A stretch of DNA of 12,369 nt from Phormidesmis priestleyi (GCA_003242115.1 QBMP01000117.1:1-12369); one strand, 5' to 3'. Counted from the stretch's first letter, positions 1 through 7,249 are shown. Numbers and translations are program-made. The notes: generated by a model not told the origin, from the letters alone.

Positions 1-121
1 CCTCTAAGCCTTCGATGTTGGAGACTTGCTGAAGGGCTGAATCCGGCAAAAAATCGACGCTAAAAAAGCCGATTCCTGCTCCGGTCAAAACGAATGAAAA
101 AATGATGAGTGCGTCGAGCAT
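1..121 (-). CDS. PIN/TRAM-domain protein, N-terminal fragment
   Basis: This is the first 40 codons of a minus-strand gene that runs off the left edge. It starts at ATG 121-119 and begins MLDALIIFSFVLTGAG. A hydrophobic helix is followed by a segment reading FLPDSALQQVSNIEGL. The start and the spacing to the NxEGL motif match my memory of the conserved cyanobacterial integral-membrane PIN/TRAM protein (YacL-like). In that family, N-terminal transmembrane helices precede a PIN nuclease fold and a C-terminal TRAM domain thought to bind RNA. Only the first helix is visible here, so neither the nuclease nor the TRAM domain can be checked. It is divergent from hemW. The family call rests on recall of the N-terminus only. 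Confidence 0.72.
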   Translation of the reverse strand, partial: MLDALIIFSFVLTGAGIGFFSVDFLPDSALQQVSNIEGLE

Positions 122-424
122 AAGTTAAGTATGAGGCTTGCAGATGGGGAATCACTCGCACAAGCCAAAGCATTGATGTGATTATGATTACGGCTATTAT
201 AGGGGGTGGGCCTGCAATCCTTCCTTTTATCGCTTTTTTTGTAATCTTGTTAGCCTTTCTGACGGCTTTCTAAGGATTTTTGGCGGGCAGATCGATGCCG
301 GATTTTGTGAGCTTTTTAATCAGCTCTATTTTAGGGGGATTCGTCGTTTTAGTCGTTTCAACAGTCAGCACGCTGCTGTTAGAGCGATGGAAAGACCGCA
401 CTGCTGCCCGGTTTAATCATATTC
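122..424. other. Divergent intergenic region before hemW
   Basis: About 300 bases lie between the start of the PIN/TRAM gene and the earliest hemW start. Promoters for both genes must lie here or within it, but I see no convincing -35/-10 pair. The only structure is two short hydrophobic open frames (184-273 and 295-615, listed separately). Confidence 0.5.
184..273 (+). CDS. Possible 29-residue single-helix membrane peptide
   Basis: An ATG at 184 opens a frame of 29 codons ending in TAA at 271-273. It begins MITAIIGGGPAILPF and is almost entirely hydrophobic, enough for one membrane-spanning helix. Cyanobacteria do encode membrane peptides of this size (photosystem and cytochrome b6f subunits), but this sequence does not match any small subunit I can recall. 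No ribosome binding site is evident. It could equally be chance coding in an intergenic stretch. Confidence 0.22.
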   Translation: MITAIIGGGPAILPFIAFFVILLAFLTAF

Positions 425-615
425 TTGAACTTCTGGCTAATAATATTGGCAACCTCTGCTTACATTCACATTCCGTTTTGTCGGCGGCGCTGCTTTTACT
501 GCGATTTTGCGATTTCGGTAGTGGGCAATCACAAACGCGGCGATACCTCCGGCACCATCCGTCAATATATAGATACGCTCATTGCCGAAATTCAGGCCAC
601 ACCAGTTGCGCCTGA
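295..615 (+). CDS. Doubtful small membrane ORF overlapping hemW
   Basis: From ATG 295 (or TTG 280) the frame encodes MPDFVSFLISSILGG, a strongly hydrophobic helix of roughly 20 residues, then a basic segment (ERWKDRTAARF). After about residue 45 the frame enters hemW in another phase and loses protein-like character. It stops only at 613-615, an overlap of about 170 bases. The start (hydrophobic helix, then KDR) is loosely like PsbX-type photosystem peptides, but those end near 40 residues and no stop is found there. It may be a real small gene that lost its stop, or a spurious frame. I do not assign a function. Confidence 0.2.
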   Translation: MPDFVSFLISSILGGFVVLVVSTVSTLLLERWKDRTAARFNHILELLANNIGNLCLHSHSVLSAALLLLRFCDFGSGQSQTRRYLRHHPSIYRYAHCRNSGHTSCA

Positions 616-1687
616 AGCGCCGCCGTTAGAAACCGTCTTCTTTGGTGGCGGCACTCCGTCCCTGCTAGCCGTCTCTCAGCTAGAAAGGATTTTAGCGGCC
701 ATTCATAATCGCTTTAGCATTGCACCCACCGCTGAACTTTCCATAGAAATGGATCCGGCAACGTTTGAGCTAGCCCATATTCAGGGTTATCAAGCGGCTG
801 GCATCAATCGTGTCAGCCTAGGTGTGCAGGACTTTCACGATGATGTTCTAGCAGCTAGCGGTCGCAGCCATTGCCGCTCGGATATTTTTCAGGCAATAGA
901 GCTTTTACATCGGGCGAATATTACGAATTTCAGCCTCGATTTAATCTCAGGATTGCCCCATCAAACGCTAGAAACCTGGCAGGATTCTTTAGCCCAAGCC
1001 GTCGCGATTAATCCAACACACCTATCTCAATACGATTTGATCGTAGAGCCCAAGACCGCCTTTGACCGCTATTTAACGCCCGGTGAAGCGCCTTTGCCCT
1101 CAGATGAGCACACCGCCCAAATGTATCGGATGGCCCAAGTTACGCTGAGCGCTAGTGGCTATGAGCATTACGAAATCTGTAACTATGCGAAAGCGAGCTT
1201 TGCTGCCCGACACAATCTTACCTATTGGCAAAGTCAGCCCTGCTACGGGTTTGGGATGGGTGCTACGAGCTATCTTAATCATCAGCGGATTGATCGGCCT
1301 CGCACCCAAAGCACTTACCGGCAGTGGGTGACGCAATTTATTCACCAAGGCGGACGCACCGATGATCCGGTGATACCGCCCACTGAGCAGGTGCTAGAGA
1401 GTTTGATGGTGGGTCTGCGGCTAAAGCAAGGGATTTCTTTGCAAAATCTTTATCGGGTTTATGGTGAACGGGGCCTGGTGAGTTTGGCGGCAGCGATCGC
1501 ACCTCACATCCAATCCCAGTGGCTAATTATTGACCCGACAGCCGACACTTTTGGCGAACAATCGCCGCTCCACACTTCCTCACTTAAACCCACTGATCGC
1601 ATTCGCCTCAGTGATCCCGAAGGTTTTTTGATGTCTAATGTGGTGATTGTCGATGCTTTCAACGCTTTAGAAGCTCTTCAGCCTTAA
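446..1687 (+). CDS. hemW: Radical SAM protein HemW (heme chaperone, HemN-like)
   Basis: This is a radical S-adenosylmethionine protein of the HemN/HemW family. The motif CRRRCFYCDF gives CxxxCxxC for a 4Fe-4S cluster. It is followed by DF rather than a fourth cysteine, which is the HemW pattern, not that of the true coproporphyrinogen dehydrogenase HemN. VFFGGGTPSLL, the INRVSLGVQDF segment and HNLTYW are further family landmarks, and the C-terminal DPEGFLMSNVVI is typical. HemW is regarded as a heme-binding chaperone; many databases still label it oxygen-independent coproporphyrinogen oxidase. The frame has no ATG upstream of the cluster motif. TTG at 446 gives LATSAYIHIPFC, which fits the usual family start (413 residues), and TTG at 425 would add seven residues. 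No Shine-Dalgarno is evident for either. It ends 98 bases before serA. Confidence 0.9.
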   Translation: MATSAYIHIPFCRRRCFYCDFAISVVGNHKRGDTSGTIRQYIDTLIAEIQATPVAPEAPPLETVFFGGGTPSLLAVSQLERILAAIHNRFSIAPTAELSIEMDPATFELAHIQGYQAAGINRVSLGVQDFHDDVLAASGRSHCRSDIFQAIELLHRANITNFSLDLISGLPHQTLETWQDSLAQAVAINPTHLSQYDLIVEPKTAFDRYLTPGEAPLPSDEHTAQMYRMAQVTLSASGYEHYEICNYAKASFAARHNLTYWQSQPCYGFGMGATSYLNHQRIDRPRTQSTYRQWVTQFIHQGGRTDDPVIPPTEQVLESLMVGLRLKQGISLQNLYRVYGERGLVSLAAAIAPHIQSQWLIIDPTADTFGEQSPLHTSSLKPTDRIRLSDPEGFLMSNVVIVDAFNALEALQP

Positions 1688-1724
1688 CATATCGCTTCCC
1701 GCTTTGCAGTAAGATAGCGCTCTA

Positions 1725-1778
1725 TAGTAGATCAGAAAACTCTAGTAGATCAGAAAACTTTGTAGACTCACAAACTTT
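1725..1778. repeat. Tandem 18-bp repeat just upstream of serA
   Basis: The 17-mer TAGTAGATCAGAAAACT occurs at 1725-1741 and again, exactly, at 1743-1759, a period of 18 bases. A third, degenerate unit follows at about 1762-1779 (13 of 18 positions match). The array ends seven bases before the serA ATG at 1786, so it lies in the promoter or 5' leader. It could be a regulator binding array or the product of replication slippage. Confidence 0.85.
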
Positions 1779-1785
1779 GTCATTC

Positions 1786-3366
1786 ATGCCCAAGGTACTC
1801 GTCTCAGACCCTATCGACCAGATTGGCGTAGATATTCTCTCTCAGGTCGCCACCGTTGATGTTAAGACCAAGCTATCGCTCGAAGAACTGGTGGCGATTA
1901 TTCCAGAATACGATGCGCTCATGATTCGCTCTGGCACAAAGGTGACCAAAGCAGTCTTAGAAGCCGGAACCAAGCTCCAAATTATTGGCCGAGCAGGCGT
2001 CGGCGTTGATAATATCGATGTGCCTTGGGCTACCCGTCGCGGCATTGTGGTGGTCAACTCTCCTGAGGGCAATACGATTGCAGCGGCTGAGCACGCTTTA
2101 GCGATGATGCTGTCGATGTCGCGCTACATTCCGGCGGCGAATCAGTCGATGAAAGCGGGTAGCTGGGATCGCAAAGCCTTTACTGGCGTCGAAGTTTACA
2201 AAAAGACGCTGGGGGTGGTCGGCTTAGGCAAAATTGGCTCCCATGTGGCCACGGTCGCGCGAGCAATGGGGATGAACTTGCTGGCGTTTGATCCGTTTAT
2301 TTCGAGCGATCGCGCCGAAGAACTGGGCTGTCGCTTAGTTGAAATGGACTTTCTCCTGCGCGAATCTGACTATATTACGCTTCACATTCCCAAAACGCCC
2401 GAAACCGCTAACCTCATCAACGCCGAGTCTCTGGCAAAAATGAAGCCGACTGCGCGGATTGTCAACTGCGCGCGCGGCGGCATTATTGATGAAGCCGCGT
2501 TAGCCGAAGCCTTAACCAATGGCGTGATTGCAGGCGCAGCGCTGGATGTATACGACCAAGAGCCGCTAGGCGATTCACCCCTGCTCGCTGTCGATAAGTC
2601 TTTAGTGCTTACCCCTCACTTAGGCGCTTCTACTGCTGAGGCGCAAGTCAACGTCGCCGTCGATGTCGCCGAGCAAATTCGCGATGTGCTCTTGGGTTTA
2701 CCCGCGCGATCGGCGGTCAATATTCCCGGTCTGCGCCCCGACATGCTCGAAAAGCTGCGCCCTTACCTTAACCTTGCCGAAACGCTAGGTAACTTCGTCG
2801 GGCAGCTAGCTGGTGGCCGCATTGAAGAACTCCATATTCGACTGCAAGGAGAACTAGCCGAAAACGATACCAAGCCCATTGTCATTGCTGCGCTTAAGGG
2901 CTTGCTTTCTAATGCGCTGCAAGAGCGGGTCAACTATGTAAATGCCTCCATCGAAGCTAAAGAGCGTGGCATTCGAGTAGTCGAAACTCGCGATACGACT
3001 GCTGAAGACTACACAGGTTCGCTGTATCTCTCGGCTAAAGGCTCTTTGGGTGAGCATTCGGTCACGGGCGTTTTGCTGGGCGGCACCGAAGTGCGAATCA
3101 TTGATATGGATAATTTCCCGATCAACGTACCGCCGACTCAGTACATGCTGTTTACGCTGCACCGCGACATGCCCGGGCTGATTGGCAAAATTGGCTCATT
3201 GCTCGGCAGCTTTAACGTCAATATCGCCAGTATGCAGGTAGGCCGCAAAATTGTGCGTGGCGATGCGGTGATGGTGCTTAGCATTGACGATCCGCTGCCG
3301 GAAGGGATTTTGAGCGAGATTAAAAAAGAGCCTGGAATTCGCGATGCCTATACGGTGGCGCTCTAG
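1786..3366 (+). CDS. serA: D-3-phosphoglycerate dehydrogenase
   Basis: SerA oxidises 3-phosphoglycerate to 3-phosphohydroxypyruvate with NAD, the first committed step of the phosphorylated serine pathway. The 526-residue protein from ATG 1786 has the long type-I layout. The N-terminal substrate domain contains an inserted nucleotide-binding domain with GLGKIG at 146-151. The catalytic residues expected in the family are present: R230 (CARGG), E259 (DQEP) and H278 (TPHLG). An intervening domain follows, then a C-terminal ACT domain from about residue 452 (LHRDMPGLIGKIG), which in this family can bind serine. A TTG three codons upstream (1777) is in frame, but MPKVLVSDPID is the usual cyanobacterial start. 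The stop lies six bases before prmA; serA-prmA adjacency is also known from Synechocystis. A tandem repeat sits immediately upstream. Confidence 0.97.
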   Translation: MPKVLVSDPIDQIGVDILSQVATVDVKTKLSLEELVAIIPEYDALMIRSGTKVTKAVLEAGTKLQIIGRAGVGVDNIDVPWATRRGIVVVNSPEGNTIAAAEHALAMMLSMSRYIPAANQSMKAGSWDRKAFTGVEVYKKTLGVVGLGKIGSHVATVARAMGMNLLAFDPFISSDRAEELGCRLVEMDFLLRESDYITLHIPKTPETANLINAESLAKMKPTARIVNCARGGIIDEAALAEALTNGVIAGAALDVYDQEPLGDSPLLAVDKSLVLTPHLGASTAEAQVNVAVDVAEQIRDVLLGLPARSAVNIPGLRPDMLEKLRPYLNLAETLGNFVGQLAGGRIEELHIRLQGELAENDTKPIVIAALKGLLSNALQERVNYVNASIEAKERGIRVVETRDTTAEDYTGSLYLSAKGSLGEHSVTGVLLGGTEVRIIDMDNFPINVPPTQYMLFTLHRDMPGLIGKIGSLLGSFNVNIASMQVGRKIVRGDAVMVLSIDDPLPEGILSEIKKEPGIRDAYTVAL

Positions 3367-3372
3367 GTCGCA

Positions 3373-4305
3373 ATGCCCTCAACCCCTACGCAAACGCCCG
3401 AAAAATGGTGGGAAGTCAGCGTTACCTGCGATCTGGCTCTGGAAGATAGCATTTACTGGGCCTTTGATCAGCTAGGCAGCAAAGGTACCGCTAGCCAAAC
3501 CAAAGATAGTCAGCGTATTATCACGGCTTATTTACCGCAGGTTCAGTTTCAACCGACTGAGCTAGAGCGGTTCAAGGCAGACTTAATAGAGACTAGCCCT
3601 CAGCGAGTAGACGTTAGTTGGCAGATAATTGATGGAGAAGACTGGGCCAAAAGCTGGAAGAGCCATTGGCAAGCAGAAGAGATTGGCGATCGGCTCCTAA
3701 TCAACCCTGCTTGGATGATCCCGCCCGTCACCGAGCGTACAATTCTCACCCTTGATCCGGGCAGCGCTTTTGGCACAGGCGCTCATGCCACGACGCAACT
3801 CTGCCTCAAAGCGCTAGAAACTCACGACTTACAGGGTGCTACTATTGCCGACATTGGCTGTGGCTCCGGCATTCTCTCCATCGTTGCGCTACTGTATGGA
3901 GCCCAGCAAGCTTACGCCGCCGATGTCGATCCCTTAGCGGTGCAGTCCACTCGCGCCAATGCAACGCTCAATCAAGTACCGGAAGCCGCCTTACAGGTGC
4001 AGCTTGGCAGCGTTGCTGAGGTGATCACAATGGCTGAGGTTGCAGGCAAGAGCCCAGTCAACGGCATTGTCTGCAACATTCTGGCCGAAGTGATTGTCGA
4101 GCTGATTATTCCGCACCTGAGTAAGCTAGCCGATGCCAACACCTGGGGCATTCTTAGCGGCATCTTGACCACCAAAGCTCCTTGGGTAGAATCGCATCTC
4201 AACACTCACGGCTGGCAAGTGAACCGCATCGACCATCAAGACGAATGGTGTGTGATGAACATTTGTTTGGCCAGTGAATTGGCCAGTGAATTGGCCAGTG
4301 AATAA
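3373..4305 (+). CDS. prmA: Ribosomal protein L11 methyltransferase
   Basis: PrmA methylates ribosomal protein L11 using S-adenosylmethionine. The 310-residue product has an N-terminal substrate-recognition part (including DWAKSWKSHW at 90-99) and a class-I Rossmann methyltransferase domain. GSAFGTGAHATT lies at 130-141, the SAM-binding DIGCGSGILSI at 160-170, and the NILAEVI motif at 235-241. The ATG at 3373 is six bases after the serA stop, suggesting co-transcription. The C-terminus is unusual: the last 12 residues are three copies of a four-residue unit (ELAS phase), encoded by an exact 12-base repeat ending at the stop codon. The normal family C-terminus would end near CLASE, so the copies look like a recent in-frame expansion that should not affect catalysis. 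Confidence 0.96.
   Translation: MPSTPTQTPEKWWEVSVTCDLALEDSIYWAFDQLGSKGTASQTKDSQRIITAYLPQVQFQPTELERFKADLIETSPQRVDVSWQIIDGEDWAKSWKSHWQAEEIGDRLLINPAWMIPPVTERTILTLDPGSAFGTGAHATTQLCLKALETHDLQGATIADIGCGSGILSIVALLYGAQQAYAADVDPLAVQSTRANATLNQVPEAALQVQLGSVAEVITMAEVAGKSPVNGIVCNILAEVIVELIIPHLSKLADANTWGILSGILTTKAPWVESHLNTHGWQVNRIDHQDEWCVMNICLASELASELASE
4267..4302 (+). repeat. Three exact 12-bp tandem repeats at the prmA 3' end
   Basis: TTGGCCAGTGAA is repeated exactly three times (4267-4278, 4279-4290, 4291-4302) and is followed directly by the TAA stop of prmA. The period is a multiple of three, so each copy adds four residues without changing the frame. Confidence 0.98.
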
Positions 4306-4312
4306 AGCACCT

Positions 4313-4522
4313 ATGAATGATTCTGTCAGTTTTGTGATTAAGGTAATAGTGCTCTCCGCAGCTCTGAGCTTTTTGATTAAGCTAGGCGGGCCATTACTGC
4401 CTCTATCCTCGCCCTACACAGCAGATCTGAATGGACTGGTGATCGTTTGTGTTATTTTGCCTAGCTTGCTATTGGGCGCTGGGTTAGTTGTTTTGAGTAT
4501 TTGCGCCCAGCGGTCGGTTTAA
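4313..4522 (+). CDS. Small hypothetical membrane protein (about 69 aa)
   Basis: This reads from ATG 4313, seven bases after the prmA stop, and gives 69 residues starting MNDSVSFVIKVIVL. Two hydrophobic segments are visible, roughly residues 5-30 and 36-62, separated by a short loop with PLSSPYTADLNG, so it is probably a two-helix inner- or thylakoid-membrane protein. A GTG at 4274 is in frame, but its extra residues would come from the prmA repeat in another phase, so I prefer ATG 4313. I recall similar small proteins behind prmA in other cyanobacteria but no function. Position suggests the last gene of a serA-prmA operon. It faces the ctp gene convergently, and no clear terminator hairpin is seen between them. 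Confidence 0.65.
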   Translation: MNDSVSFVIKVIVLSAALSFLIKLGGPLLPLSSPYTADLNGLVIVCVILPSLLLGAGLVVLSICAQRSV

Positions 4523-4595
4523 CACCACTTATTCAACAGCCGATTTCTGCTGATTTCATCTAAATTTTTCCGGTATCTCCTAAACAGGCTTAACG

Positions 4596-5969
4596 TTACT
4601 GCTCAGGTTCATTGAGTCCGAGCTGATTAGGGGGATGAGCGCTAGGCGTACTCACTACGGGTGTATGGTCTTCACGACGAGCCACCACTTGGCTTTCGAG
4701 AGCAGCTACCGCTCCAACAAACTGAGGGTCAGCGCTGGTGCCCCTGAGGGTAGGATTGCTCTCTAGCTGTCGGCTTTGTTGCTGGGTAAGGCTAACGCTG
4801 ACATCGGGCGTTATTCCTCGGCGGCTAATATCAGTGCCATCGGGAGTGTAGTAATGCGCAACGGTCACCGCTAGGCCCGAACCATCCGAAAGGCCATGCA
4901 GACTCTGCACCAATGCCTTGCCAAAGGTAGGATCACCGACGACAACGGCGCGGTCATTATCCGCCAAAGCGCCGGTAACAATCTCGCTAGAACTCGCCGA
5001 CTGTCCATTGACCAAAACCGCTAAGGGAAGATCCGAAATGGCGGTGCGATTGGCGGTAATTTCGTCGCTATGTCCGGCTCTGTCAACGGTGCGCACGATG
5101 CTGCCTCTGGGTAACCACATCCGGCTGATCTCGATTCCGGCCTGCAAAAGTCCGCCTGGATTGCCGCGCAGATCCATCACAAAGGCTTCAGCGCCCTGGG
5201 TCGTGAGCGTATTGATGGCTGCCTGCATTTGTTCAGCCGCATGAGCGCTAAATTCATCTAGGCGAATGTAGCCAACTTTGATGCCGTTTTGCCGCTGTAA
5301 TTCAAAGGTAACAGTCGGTACTGACACCAGATCTCGCGTCAAAATCAGGGTTTCTTCACTCCCGTTAGGACGGCGCACAATCATGGTAATTTGGCTACCG
5401 CGATCGCCTCGAATGAGCTGAGAGGCGTCTTCAACACTCAAGTTTCGGCTGGAGCGACCGTCAATGATTAAAATCGCATCGCCGGAATTTAGCCCTGCTT
5501 GTTTAGCTGGAGAGTTATCTAAAATGCTAGAGATAATCAGGTTCTGATCAACTTTTTGCAGACGAATGCCTAAGCCTGAAACTTCCCCTGAAGTTTGCTC
5601 CGTCAGCGCGGCATATTGCGCCGGATTGAGAAATCGGGTGTAGGGATCTTCGAGTCTGCGCAGAGCGCTCCTGAGTTCGCCGTAGGCCGCTTCGGGGGTT
5701 GCATATTCGCCGCTGAGCAGGGTTTGTCGCACGCCTAGCCAATCGACCCGGTTAAAGTCGGCATCGACATACTCTTTGTACACTAGCTGCCACGCTTCAT
5801 CTAGCACCATCTTGGGGCTGTTTTGGAAGCTGTCTGGGGCAAGATCGGCTGCGATCGCAGCTTTAGAAGTCGGTGCCATCACCCCGGTGACGGCGGCTGG
5901 AATAACTAGGGCAACAGCGCCCAACGAGCAATTTTTCAAAAAGCCTAGGAGACAGGCAGTGTTTTTCAT
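4596..5969 (-). CDS. Carboxyl-terminal processing protease (S41, CtpA/B/C type)
   Basis: This is a secreted serine protease of the tail-specific (S41A) family. The 457 residues include a hydrophobic N-terminal export signal (about 7-40, with an A-rich cleavage zone near SKAAIAA). An N-terminal helical region follows (DEAWQLVYKEYVD, DPYTRFL at 108-114), then a PDZ domain (about 125-215, GLGIRLQ start) and the protease core. The Ser-Lys dyad is visible: S326 in NGQSASSSEI and K351 in TFGKALVQ, with Q355. The 25-residue Ser-to-Lys spacing matches E. coli Prc. Cyanobacteria carry several paralogues; CtpA matures the D1 protein of photosystem II. The DEAWQ and TSGEVSGLGIRL details look closer to CtpB/CtpC than to CtpA, so I leave the letter open. 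It acts in lumen or periplasm. The C-terminal 50 residues are low-complexity and probably disordered. Confidence 0.92.
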   Translation of the reverse strand: MKNTACLLGFLKNCSLGAVALVIPAAVTGVMAPTSKAAIAADLAPDSFQNSPKMVLDEAWQLVYKEYVDADFNRVDWLGVRQTLLSGEYATPEAAYGELRSALRRLEDPYTRFLNPAQYAALTEQTSGEVSGLGIRLQKVDQNLIISSILDNSPAKQAGLNSGDAILIIDGRSSRNLSVEDASQLIRGDRGSQITMIVRRPNGSEETLILTRDLVSVPTVTFELQRQNGIKVGYIRLDEFSAHAAEQMQAAINTLTTQGAEAFVMDLRGNPGGLLQAGIEISRMWLPRGSIVRTVDRAGHSDEITANRTAISDLPLAVLVNGQSASSSEIVTGALADNDRAVVVGDPTFGKALVQSLHGLSDGSGLAVTVAHYYTPDGTDISRRGITPDVSVSLTQQQSRQLESNPTLRGTSADPQFVGAVAALESQVVARREDHTPVVSTPSAHPPNQLGLNEPEQ

Positions 5970-6142
5970 TTAAGAGAGGGACTGCATAAGGATGTATTGG
6001 GACGAATGGCACTGAGGAGGATACTTTAATTTCTTTAATTAGAGAACCCTGTCAGCCAAAATAAAGCAAACTTTGACAAAGCTTTTTATAAATCTGCGCT
6101 TGCTTAAAGAAAGGCTGAACGATGAAACGTGAGTCTTTGAGC

Positions 6143-6174
6143 TTTACGGTAGTCAATAAATTGGAAACCGTAAA
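6143..6174. repeat. 8-bp inverted repeat in the ctp upstream region
   Basis: TTTACGGT at 6143-6150 and its exact reverse complement ACCGTAAA at 6167-6174 are separated by 16 bases. It could be a binding site for a dimeric regulator or a small hairpin. There is no poly-T tract, so it is not a standard terminator. It lies about 170 bases upstream of ctp and 270 upstream of the creatininase-family gene. Confidence 0.5.
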
Positions 6175-6253
6175 TAGGTATTGTCTAGGGAATCGGTTGC
6201 ATCTAAGATACCTGCCGCCTTACCGTAGACCTAATTAATCACAAGCTGGCCAC

Positions 6254-6290
6254 TGTACGCCTAAGAAATGTACGCCTAAGAAATGTACGC
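6254..6290. repeat. 15-bp tandem repeat, 2.5 copies
   Basis: TGTACGCCTAAGAAA occurs exactly twice (6254-6268, 6269-6283), followed by a partial third copy TGTACGC (6284-6290). It is non-coding, about 150 bases upstream of the creatininase-family start. Confidence 0.95.
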
Positions 6291-6439
6291 AGTACTTCGA
6301 TAAGGACAGATGATCAACTGGTTTGCGCTGATTTTTGCTGCTTGCCCGTTTTAGACCTACTTTAGGCCAGCTTATGGGTGTGACGATTGCTTCAGTAATG
6401 GTTCTAACAATCCCGGATGGCTAACATTTCTCTAGCATT

Positions 6440-7249
6440 ATGCACACTTATATTCCACCTGAACGATTTTTCCCATATCTTACTTGGCCGCAGGTGAAAG
6501 ATCTGCAAAACAAGTCAAACACTTTAATTATTCAGCCAATTGGCGCGATTGAGCAGCATGGGCCGCATTTGCCCTTGGTTGTGGATGCGGCGATCGCCAC
6601 AGCAGTCGTCGGCCAGGCTTTGGCCCAATTGGATAAATCTGTGTTGGCATACGCTTTGCCGCCACTTTGCTACGGTAAGTCGAATGAGCACAGCCGCTTT
6701 CCCGGCACAATTACGCTCAGCGCCCAGACCCTGATAGCGGTGCTGAGCGAAATGGCCGAGAGCCTCTATCAGGCGGGTTTTCGGAAGTTGGTGCTAGTAA
6801 ATGGGCATGGCGGGCAGCCGCAGGTGCTAGAAATTGTGGCCCGAGATCTGCGGCAGCGATGGAGTGATTTCATGGTGTTTCCGCTGTTTGTATGGGGGGC
6901 GCCGCACTGTGCGGCTGAAGTCGTGGGAGCAGCAGAATATGCCCAGGGCATTCATGCAGGCGATGTGGAAACCAGTGTGATCCTAAAGCTCTTACCCGAT
7001 CAGGTCGATATGAGCCAAGCTGTCCGCGAGTTTCCCGTCGATTTTCCAGCCGGTAGCCTGCTGAGCTTAGAAGGTCAGTTGCCAACAGCTTGGATGATGG
7101 ATGATTTGAGTGTGAGCGGCGTGGTGGGCGATGCCACGGTTGCGAGTGCGGCCAAGGGCGATGCGATTTTGGCGTCTTTAGCCGCAGGCTGGGCAGAGGT
7201 TTTTCAAGAAATTTATGATTTTGTAGGGTTAAGTCCTCAAAGCGATTAG
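6440..7249 (+). CDS. Creatininase-family metal-dependent hydrolase
   Basis: This 269-residue protein belongs to the creatininase / FAPy-deformylase / MftE superfamily of metal-dependent amidohydrolase-like enzymes. The metal-site motifs are in order: GAIEQHGPHLPL with E38 and H40, D49 (VVDAA), NGHGGQ with H123, and HAGDVETS with E177. The NGHGG form, rather than NGHYEN, separates it from true creatininases and groups it with the broader family whose substrates vary (creatinine, formamidopyrimidine nucleotides, mycofactocin peptide). Length and motif spacing are normal and the protein looks intact. The ATG at 6440 is the only good start. Its plus-strand neighbour is a polyphosphate-glucokinase-like gene starting 114 bases (or 33 bases) later. 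No substrate can be inferred from the context. Confidence 0.88.
   Translation: MHTYIPPERFFPYLTWPQVKDLQNKSNTLIIQPIGAIEQHGPHLPLVVDAAIATAVVGQALAQLDKSVLAYALPPLCYGKSNEHSRFPGTITLSAQTLIAVLSEMAESLYQAGFRKLVLVNGHGGQPQVLEIVARDLRQRWSDFMVFPLFVWGAPHCAAEVVGAAEYAQGIHAGDVETSVILKLLPDQVDMSQAVREFPVDFPAGSLLSLEGQLPTAWMMDDLSVSGVVGDATVASAAKGDAILASLAAGWAEVFQEIYDFVGLSPQSD

Larger units (their letters stand above)
5970..6439. other. Intergenic region between ctp and the creatininase-family gene
   Basis: This 470-base divergent gap must hold the promoters of ctp (minus) and of the 6440 gene (plus). I see no coding frame with protein-like content and no convincing sigma-70 promoter. It contains an 8-bp inverted repeat, a 15-bp tandem repeat (both listed separately), and TAGACCTA at 6226-6233 and 6352-6359. 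A 9-bp inverted pair also occurs: AAGCTGGCC at 6243-6251 and GGCCAGCTT at 6365-6373. Confidence 0.6.

Noticed and set aside
4523..4595. A bidirectional terminator between the small membrane protein gene and ctp
   Set aside because: Only a weak CAGC/GCTG pairing is seen, with no strong stem or T tract.
5548..5742. Minus-strand frame of 64 codons within ctp
   Set aside because: It lies entirely inside the intact protease gene in another phase; the composition (Arg/Ser-rich) is typical of a shadow frame.
6073..6091. TTGACA followed by TATAAA as a plus-strand promoter
   Set aside because: The spacer is only 8 bases, far from the required 16-18, and it is about 350 bases upstream of the next gene.
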